Assembly (NCBI GenBank): GCA_015062305.1
Contig: SUUX01000002.1
Coordinates: forward strand, 1 to 64,000
Direction: 5' to 3'
Length of the DNA: 64,000 nucleotides
DNA from: Alphaproteobacteria bacterium
Lineage (GTDB): Bacteria > Pseudomonadota > Alphaproteobacteria > RF32 > CAG-239
In this document: positions 18,728 to 26,098 of the stretch, in pieces
Layout: the number at the start of each line of letters is the position of its first letter
How positions within the stretch are numbered: position 1 is the stretch's first letter
Notes under the pieces: model-generated
The model's database searches: none
What the model saw: only the letters and a program-made list of their open reading frames with translations
Told to the model about the DNA's origin: nothing
Made by a program: the position numbers and the translations under genes

Positions 18728-19006
18728 TTAATAAGTCAAGCACATAAAATTCTGATACGCAAGCAAATTCCGTCTAATATTGTTGTTTTGCTCGAATATA
18801 ATTCGGCTCACAACAATAAGTCTCATTGCTTGACTCATAAAAAACACCGGAGCAACGGTATTTTTTATTTCACAGTTTTCAAAATTCCTAAATCCGTACG
18901 CTCGTCGTTGTATCAGTTTCATTTTTCTATGAAATCTCTCAGTTATTTCGTTACTTTTTGTAAATTTATCCTTAATATTGAACCACCCGTTGTTCCCGTA
19001 GAACAA
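18728..19006 (-). pseudogene. ISL3-like transposase C-terminal remnant
   Basis: ITERFHRKMKLIQRRAYGFRNFENCEIK resembles the conserved C-terminal block of ISL3-family DDE transposases; no full-length ORF. Confidence 0.6.
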
Positions 19007-19080
19007 ATTAATAAAAAATACTTTACAGTTTTGTTTTATTTTATAATAATTGTTGTAGAGGCATCCGTGGAAACATTACT

Positions 19081-20490
19081 ATGGCAAAATATATAATCAC
19101 AACTGCAAATGTCTTTATTCCTGCAGAAATTCGTTATACAAATATTTCTAGCACATACCTTCCTGCAGATGTACTAAATAAGCTATTAAAAGCTTTGGGT
19201 AAAGATAGTACATTGGTTGCGGGAGTGGATGTATATGGTAAACATGCCTATAGAGCTTTAAAACTTGTAGAAAATAAAGATAAATATATTGATGAATGCA
19301 AAGCAAAATTTAGGAACACTCTCAAATTATGGGGAATAGAGCCTGATTTATATATTGATTCTGATAATGTTAAAATGGATGAATTTGTTGAGTATTCAAT
19401 CAAAAACTTACAAAACAATGGTATAATTGAAAAAGTTGAAGAGCCTGCTTTTTACTGTCATGATTGCAATGAAGAACTATCTAAATCGGAATGTAAGATT
19501 ACATCCAAGAAAGAAAAAAGATTAAAAAAATATGATAAAATTGATGATTTCATCAATGAAGATATTGATTGCAAATTATGTGGTAGCGAAAATGTGGAAG
19601 TTAGGTTTGAACAACAATGGGGTATGAAACTTCCAAGAACATCTTTACTTGATTCTTTAATGGAACAACAAGACCCAACATCTAATGTTTCACAGAATAT
19701 GCGTGGCATATATGATAACAACTTCAACACATGGGTTTTCACTCGTAATAATTATGGTCGGATAATGCCTATAGACCAAGATAAACAAATTTATCTATGG
19801 TATGACTCTCTGGTCTCAAAATTATTACCCCTTACAGATAAACCAGATAATGTATCAAATGATCTCAAAAATTCAGAATATTTTTGTTATTTTGGAAAAA
19901 ATATACTACCGTACTATTCTTTAATTATGCCTACTATATTCAAGTATGGCTTTAATGCCGATCAAATGAACATTAAATATGAAGCAAGAGGATTTTGTTT
20001 AACTCAAGAAAATGATGCAGGTATCCTTTCACAAGATGTTTATACACCTGAGGAATTAAGCCGTGTCAGATTATTTGTTCTTTCAAAAGTTCCTGATAAA
20101 ATCAAGGATTATAAGCTTACTGAGGATAATTATAAGCAATTCTTAAGTGGAACCTATAAAAATTTAATTAAATATTTTCATAGATTGTCTCCAATATTAT
20201 CTGGTCAGAAAATTGATATTGAGTCTGAAGAATATAAAACCATAGAAAACCATATATTAAATGGTCGAGTAAATAAAGTTGTTTCAACAATAGAACAATG
20301 GGCCGTAGATGATCTAAAAGAAATTAGTAAAGATAGTCATAACATCAAAAAAATTGGGAATCGGTACGCTATAATTACTAAAGTTATGGAGGCTATAGCT
20401 CCAAATATAGTTAAGAAGTTAAATCACATTAATACAACATCTCAAGTGAAACAAGCCATTATGGAGAAAAAGTATGATTATTCCAAATAA
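19081..20490 (+). CDS. Methionyl-tRNA synthetase-like paralog with degenerate signature motifs
   Basis: KYIITTANVFIPAEIRYTN...ADVLNKLLKALGKDSTLVAGVDVYG parallels the MetRS N-terminus; CxxC pairs and IYLWYDSL; HIGH replaced by RYTN, no clear KMSKS. Confidence 0.75.
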   Translation: MAKYIITTANVFIPAEIRYTNISSTYLPADVLNKLLKALGKDSTLVAGVDVYGKHAYRALKLVENKDKYIDECKAKFRNTLKLWGIEPDLYIDSDNVKMDEFVEYSIKNLQNNGIIEKVEEPAFYCHDCNEELSKSECKITSKKEKRLKKYDKIDDFINEDIDCKLCGSENVEVRFEQQWGMKLPRTSLLDSLMEQQDPTSNVSQNMRGIYDNNFNTWVFTRNNYGRIMPIDQDKQIYLWYDSLVSKLLPLTDKPDNVSNDLKNSEYFCYFGKNILPYYSLIMPTIFKYGFNADQMNIKYEARGFCLTQENDAGILSQDVYTPEELSRVRLFVLSKVPDKIKDYKLTEDNYKQFLSGTYKNLIKYFHRLSPILSGQKIDIESEEYKTIENHILNGRVNKVVSTIEQWAVDDLKEISKDSHNIKKIGNRYAIITKVMEAIAPNIVKKLNHINTTSQVKQAIMEKKYDYSK

Positions 20491-21505
20491 GTTAAAACCT
20501 CAAGATACAGTTGCTACAGTATCTATTTCTTTTGGAACAGCAAATATCTTTCCTAACAGATATACTGCAGGCATTAACGAACTCAAGAAAAAATTCAATG
20601 TTAGTGTAAAAGAAATGCCTAATTCACTAAAATCACATCAATGGTTACAAGATCATCCTGAAGCAAGAGCTCAAGATCTTATAAATGCATTTGAAGATGA
20701 GAACGTTAAGGCTATAATATGCAATATTGGAGGAAATGATAGTGTTAGAATAATACCTTATTTAAATGATGACGTAATAAAAAATAATCCTAAAATATTT
20801 TTAGGTTATTCGGATGCTACTGCAATTCATGTACATTTATATAAATTAGGTATAACATCATATTATGGTCCAACTGTAATGGCTGGGTTTGCTGAAAATG
20901 GTGGAATGCAAAAATATTCTTACGAATGCCTAAAACAAATGATTTGTGAAGAAGGCGCTGCTAAATTTTATCCCAATAAAGAAGGTTGGACTAATGAGTT
21001 TTTAGATTGGGGAAAACCTGAAAATCAATTGATAAAACGTAAATTAAATACCGAATGTAAACCAAGGCTCTTACAGGGAAGCAAAAATGTTAGTGGACAC
21101 TTAATCGGCGGATGCATGGAAAGTTTAGAGTTATTAAAAGGTACTCCTTTCTTTTTTCGTCCTAATGATTTTAATGGTGCTATTTTATTTTTGGAACTTT
21201 CTGATATTAATTTAGGAAGTAATTATTTTATGAAATGTTTAAGAAACTATGGTTTAATGGGAGTATTTGATAAAATAAGTGCATTAATTATAGGTCGTCC
21301 TGGAGAATTTTTTGATGATATGTCCAGATTAGATGCTTTTGATGAATACACTAAAAGAGTAGTTTCTACCGAATTTAATCATCCTGAATTACCAGTTATT
21401 TCAAGGATGGACTTTGGCCATACAGAACCAATGATGACTCTTCCTTATGGACAAATTGCAAAACTTGATATTAATGATTTGTCTTTGGAGTTTGAAAATA
21501 AATGA
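20474..21505 (+). CDS. S66 family peptidase (LD-carboxypeptidase / MccF-like)
   Basis: DTVATVSISFG...NAFEDENVKAIICNIGGNDSVRIIPYL...FLGYSDATAIH...SGHLIGGCMESLELLKGTP. Confidence 0.9.
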   Translation: MIIPNKLKPQDTVATVSISFGTANIFPNRYTAGINELKKKFNVSVKEMPNSLKSHQWLQDHPEARAQDLINAFEDENVKAIICNIGGNDSVRIIPYLNDDVIKNNPKIFLGYSDATAIHVHLYKLGITSYYGPTVMAGFAENGGMQKYSYECLKQMICEEGAAKFYPNKEGWTNEFLDWGKPENQLIKRKLNTECKPRLLQGSKNVSGHLIGGCMESLELLKGTPFFFRPNDFNGAILFLELSDINLGSNYFMKCLRNYGLMGVFDKISALIIGRPGEFFDDMSRLDAFDEYTKRVVSTEFNHPELPVISRMDFGHTEPMMTLPYGQIAKLDINDLSLEFENK

Positions 21506-22377
21506 AAGATATTCGTGAAATTATGAAAAAACGTAAACATGAGGAGTATTTACCTCCTGATTACTACATACAACTTTTGAAAACATATTCTTTTTCAGGA
21601 AAGACAGATATAGAATTATTCAAAGAAATTTTAAATATTATTCCTTGCACTAACAAAAGTATTGAATTTGGATGTGGAACTGGTCGAGGTACAAAATCAT
21701 TTTTAGAGATCTATCCAAATTCAAATTTAGATATTTTGGATTTAAGTAATGATATGCTTTCTTACAGTAAAAGCAAATATAATGTGAAAAATGCTATACT
21801 GAATGACAGTTTATCTTTTATGAAACAGTGTTCTTCGGTTTATGATTTCTGTTTCAGCCTTTGGAGTTTTTCTCATTCTGTTCACCAAAACTTGGAAAAA
21901 TTTGAAAACGAGATAGAAGGAAAAAAATATGTAATTAAAATTTTAAGAAAGTTTATTGATGAAAATTTAGAGAAAAATGGATACTTTTTTATTATTCATT
22001 TTGATTCTCATTCCGAAGAACAAACTATTTTGATGAAACAATGGTCCAAGAAGTCTTACGTATATGACAGAAAAGAAAAGCTAAGTTTATCTTTAGAGAC
22101 AATATTGGAGGCTTTAGATGAACTAAAGAATAGCAACATAGCTAATTATAAAATAGAACATTTATCTGGCGATACCATTTTTTATGAAAATCTAGATGAA
22201 GCAATAGAAATCTTCTTAAATTTTCACTTAGAAGGAGTATTTAATAATTGTTCAGATGATGAGTGGTTAAAAGTTTACAATGAAATTGAAATGGATCTAA
22301 AAAAATATATAACAGCCGCAGGTAATTTATCAATCCACCCAGGCTGTTATACAATATTAATTAACAAAAATAGTTAA
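21502..22377 (+). CDS. Class I SAM-dependent methyltransferase
   Basis: SIEFGCGTGRGTKSFLEIYPNSNLDILDLSNDMLSYSKSK. Confidence 0.85.
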   Translation: MKDIREIMKKRKHEEYLPPDYYIQLLKTYSFSGKTDIELFKEILNIIPCTNKSIEFGCGTGRGTKSFLEIYPNSNLDILDLSNDMLSYSKSKYNVKNAILNDSLSFMKQCSSVYDFCFSLWSFSHSVHQNLEKFENEIEGKKYVIKILRKFIDENLEKNGYFFIIHFDSHSEEQTILMKQWSKKSYVYDRKEKLSLSLETILEALDELKNSNIANYKIEHLSGDTIFYENLDEAIEIFLNFHLEGVFNNCSDDEWLKVYNEIEMDLKKYITAAGNLSIHPGCYTILINKNS

Positions 22378-23204
22378 ATTGGATGTGCTGTAAATAATTC
22401 AGGATCCATTTCTTGATTTTTCTTTTTCAACAACATCACTGTATACCCCATATGAGCTAAGTTATATCTAAATAGCTGCATATATTTTCTATATACACGT
22501 TTTAATATTAAAGTGGCTTCTGGTGATAAATTTTGTAAATGTTTTCTAGATAAAATATAATCACAAAATTTATCAACTTGCTCTTCAGACAGTTGATCAA
22601 AAGCAAAATCTTTTTCGATAAAGATATCAAAATCATCTTCTGTAAAAAATTGTTTCCAAAAGTCTTTATACAGTGGCTTAATATCTACTTGTATGGCTTT
22701 TGATACATCTTTTATTAATTGTTCAGATGGCTCTTTTATATAATACATTGGAACAGCCACTAAAAAACCTGTATCTTTTAGCACTCTTTTATATTCGGAT
22801 AAAGCTTTTCTTCTATCGCTTAATAAAGACGTAACGTTGCCACATACGACTACATCAAAAAATTTATCGGCTAAAGATAACTGCATTGCATTATCAAGCT
22901 GAAAAGAAACTAATCCGTCCAATTCATACTGTTTTGCTCGTTCCCTAGCCTCTTCCAAGCTGTTTTCATTTATATCTATACCTATAACTCTAGCTCCGGA
23001 TAAGTTTGCAAGCTCAATTGCTGTATTACCAGTACTTGTACCAATATCTAACACCTTCTTTCCTGGATGTAATCCACTCATTGCAGATATATATGCTATA
23101 GTCTGCGAACCACCAGGAATCCTATTAGTTTCTTTAACCAGTCCTATCAGTTCATTATAAGACATTTTTTCTATATCGTTTGAGGTTAGCTTATCCAAAT
23201 CCAT
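22374..23204 (-). CDS. Class I SAM-dependent methyltransferase
   Basis: KKVLDIGTSTGNTAIELANLSGARVIGIDINENSLEEAR...FDVVVCGNVTSLLSDRRKALSEYKRVLKDTG. Confidence 0.9.
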   Translation of the reverse strand: MDLDKLTSNDIEKMSYNELIGLVKETNRIPGGSQTIAYISAMSGLHPGKKVLDIGTSTGNTAIELANLSGARVIGIDINENSLEEARERAKQYELDGLVSFQLDNAMQLSLADKFFDVVVCGNVTSLLSDRRKALSEYKRVLKDTGFLVAVPMYYIKEPSEQLIKDVSKAIQVDIKPLYKDFWKQFFTEDDFDIFIEKDFAFDQLSEEQVDKFCDYILSRKHLQNLSPEATLILKRVYRKYMQLFRYNLAHMGYTVMLLKKKNQEMDPELFTAHPI

Positions 23205-23214
23205 TTTATACTCC

Positions 23215-24216
23215 TTAAGGAAAATTTATTTGTCTGTGATTACGAATTAACAACATACAATCACGAATATCATCATGATTTAAGAGCCATAAAATAAATC
23301 TCTCAATTCCCATTCCAAATCCAGATGTTTGTAAAGGAAACGATTTTTTCATGTCGTAATACCATTGATAGCCATCTATTGGTAAGTTATGATATTGTAG
23401 CGATCTATATAACTCATCTGCACTTTTACATCTCTCTCCACAACCTACAACTTCCCCTATTCCTGCCAATAGATCTGCCGCTTTAGCTATTTTGAAATCA
23501 CTTTTTTCTGAGGCCTGATAAAAAGGTACAATTTTAGTTGGTAACTCAGTCAACCAACAAAAATCACCATATTTTGCAATTAGCGCTTTTTCACCATATT
23601 TGGTTATTATCCTATTTCCATAATTATCAATATTAATTGCTTTATCAACCTTGTTAAGCTCTTTAAGTGCTTTATCATAAGGAATCCTATTAAAATAACG
23701 TGATGGGTACTCAACAATATTCGCAATATGATTGATATTTGTTATTTTTTCTAATTCTTTTTGATTGTTTTTAAAAAAGTTGCTTACCAAGAATAGCACA
23801 TATTCTTGGACTAATTGCATTACATCATCAATACTTCCACGTATTTCAGCTTCCGAGTGAAAAAATTCATTTAAGTGACGTTCATCTACTTCTTCTCCTC
23901 GGAATGAAGGCATTATATAATAACATCCTTTTTCAGCAAGCCTAGTTCCAACTTCCAAACTAAATTGCATGGAATCAGCTAAAAAAACTTTATTACCTTT
24001 TATTTCTATTTGAAGAGGTAGTGAATCACTTCCTTCTCCCATTGGGGAGCTTATTGAACCTGTTGTGATGGGAAATAATATAGGATTTATTTCTTTCTGT
24101 TTGTAAAACTCATGTGTATAGCTAATAATAGAACTAAAGGTACTGAATAATGTTTGGTACCAAGGATTTGTGAATAAATCGAATAAATGATCTTTGGGAT
24201 TTTTCTGTGCTTCCAT
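23215..24216 (-). CDS. Minimal class II aaRS-like catalytic domain (AsnRS/AspRS-type)
   Basis: Motif 2-like FRGEEVDERHLNEFFHSEAEI and motif 3-like GFGMGIERFILWLLNHDDIRD; no N-terminal OB-fold anticodon-binding domain. Confidence 0.85.
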   Translation of the reverse strand: MEAQKNPKDHLFDLFTNPWYQTLFSTFSSIISYTHEFYKQKEINPILFPITTGSISSPMGEGSDSLPLQIEIKGNKVFLADSMQFSLEVGTRLAEKGCYYIMPSFRGEEVDERHLNEFFHSEAEIRGSIDDVMQLVQEYVLFLVSNFFKNNQKELEKITNINHIANIVEYPSRYFNRIPYDKALKELNKVDKAINIDNYGNRIITKYGEKALIAKYGDFCWLTELPTKIVPFYQASEKSDFKIAKAADLLAGIGEVVGCGERCKSADELYRSLQYHNLPIDGYQWYYDMKKSFPLQTSGFGMGIERFILWLLNHDDIRDCMLLIRNHRQINFP

Positions 24217-24453
24217 TTAGAATTCCTTTAAATATATTGCAATACTAATATTTATGTCTAGATTGTCAATACAAATCATTTTACGCCGCCCTAAGACATC
24301 TTACGAATACCATTAAAATGGAGTTATTTTATCATATTTTATTATATTAAGAGCTTGTAAATTGCGGTAAAATAAGCACTAGGAAATTTAAGAAAAATTC
24401 AATGTGCCTTTTATATCAAGTAATAAAGCCATATATTGGAGAATAATCAAATA

Positions 24454-24486
24454 AAGTATATGTTTCCGCAAGAGCGACCTAGTCGC
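24454..24486 (+). repeat. Conserved element with palindrome GCGAC-CTA-GTCGC preceding repeat copy 4
   Basis: aaagtatatgtttccgcaagaGCGACctaGTCGC; sister copy at 25964-25996 with ACGAC...GTCGT. Confidence 0.8.
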
Positions 24487-24705
24487 ATCACCAATACAAA
24501 AGCCTCCCCTTGTGGGAGGTTTTTTGTGTTGGTAATTCTAACAGAGCTGAAGAACCCCTAGGGTTCGGAGTGGATAGTTGGTGAAAACAAGTGTTGAGCT
24601 TAGCAAATCGCTTAGCGAAACACGACGTTTGAACCTTACGACACGAGGAGGTCCCGCGAAGCTTTGAGCGGGAGTACCCAATCCCGCCAAAGATCACCAA
24701 TACAA
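24487..24705 (+). repeat. ~215 bp dispersed repeat, copy B (ATCACCAATACAA copies 4 and 5 at its ends)
   Basis: Near identical to 18358-18577. Confidence 0.9.
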
Positions 24706-25072
24706 ACAACAGGCTGAAAAATGCCTGCTTTTTCTTTTATTTCCAAGCCTTTCAGCGAGTTCGAATGTTAGTTTTTCAAAAATAGCTGTTTTTGTAATTT
24801 TCACGAACTTAACATATCAACTATCCTTGTTTTTCAATGCAGTATAAGTCGTTTCAGTCTAGATATTGCAATTTAATCTTGTTTTACTCTTCATATTATG
24901 ATATACTTATACTGTATAAAAAGTTATTGTGTTCTATTATTTGGTAAAAGTGTTTCATAATTGTAAATTGAGGATTGTTCTTCATTTTATAGTTATTGTT
25001 ATCTTTTTCAAATAGTAGAACACTTTTGCTTTTTGAAATAAAACAAACAATTAACTATAAAAAATTACAATT

Positions 25073-25825
25073 ATGACAACATTTAACAAAGTTTTCCGCA
25101 CAGCGGAAGGTACAGTTTTCACAAAGATCGACGCATCTAAGGTTTCAACATTTTTAGGTAATTACATTACTGTCATTGACAACAAAGCTGTTGCTGTCGT
25201 TGATGGTGTAGAAATTCCTATGCCGGAGGTTCTCTATAACGAGATTGGTGTAGAATATCATTTCGTAGATTTCTACGCACATGGCGAGAAAATGGCAAAG
25301 AAACATGGTGTATATTTCGCTGTGAAGCAGGAGCCTATCCGTGTATGGAAAAACGTAAAGCCTGGTGAAACAATCCGCACAGTGATTGACGGTTATGAGG
25401 AGCATTCTGTTGCACTTGATGAGAACAGCGTCGCTGCTCAGAACGTGGTTAAGAACGAGTTCTACGCCATTCCTAAGAAGGTTTTGGAAGAAAAGTATCG
25501 TTATGACCACTCAGAGTTCGATTACGATCTCTACGTGCCAAAATCTGATGCGGTTTCGCAGTGGGTTTACTCTGACGTCAACGTGTTTGGTGTTCTCTGG
25601 GGTGGTCTGGAGTTTTTGACAACTCCTATGATCAACATTACCAATCCAAACGATTGTTACGGATGTAACTATATCGTATGGTGGGGAAATGATGGACGCC
25701 TTTCAAGTTATCGAGTACTTGGATACTTCCGTGCCTGTGGTACCAAGTTCTACGAACTTCCTTGCGGAGAGCCTGTCAAAGTGGCTTTGGCCAACTTTGA
25801 ACCGCCTAAAGTACTTGCTTGCTAA
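25073..25825 (+). CDS. Unknown protein, compositionally atypical
   Basis: 250 aa ORF with more GC-rich codons than neighbours; strong terminator downstream; between repeat copies 5 and 6. Confidence 0.7.
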   Translation: MTTFNKVFRTAEGTVFTKIDASKVSTFLGNYITVIDNKAVAVVDGVEIPMPEVLYNEIGVEYHFVDFYAHGEKMAKKHGVYFAVKQEPIRVWKNVKPGETIRTVIDGYEEHSVALDENSVAAQNVVKNEFYAIPKKVLEEKYRYDHSEFDYDLYVPKSDAVSQWVYSDVNVFGVLWGGLEFLTTPMINITNPNDCYGCNYIVWWGNDGRLSSYRVLGYFRACGTKFYELPCGEPVKVALANFEPPKVLAC

Positions 25826-25841
25826 GGTTCTTTAGATGAGT

Positions 25842-25885
25842 AAAAAAAACTAATACTATCCAAATGGATAGTATTAGTTTTTTTT
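25842..25885 (+). terminator. Perfect 20-bp hairpin with A/T tracts (bidirectional terminator)
   Basis: AAAAAAAACTAATACTATCC-AAAT-GGATAGTATTAGTTTTTTTT. Confidence 0.9.
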
Positions 25886-25963
25886 AAGCATACATTTTTA
25901 TATATTTGCAGAAAAAAAATCTCATTTGGGCGTGTAAGATATAAAACACATCAACTATTATAA

Positions 25964-26036
25964 AAGTATATATTTCCGCAAGAACGACCTAGTCGTATCA
26001 CCAATACAAAAGCCCTCCTTAAAGGAGGGCTTTTTT
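25964..26036 (+). repeat. Conserved element plus ATCACCAATACAA copy 6 and hairpin
   Basis: aaagtatatatttccgcaagaACGACctaGTCGT then ATCACCAATACAA (25997-26009) and AAAGCCCTCC/GGAGGGCTTT. Confidence 0.85.
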
Positions 26037-26098
26037 TATTTTCCAAGTCGGGTCATTCAGTGTTAAAGGTAAAACATATATATGTATTTTTTACTTTA

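Noticed and set aside
18788-19096. Plus-strand 102 aa ORF before the MetRS-like gene
   Set aside because: Antisense to the transposase remnant and overlaps the MetRS-like start; no recognisable domain.
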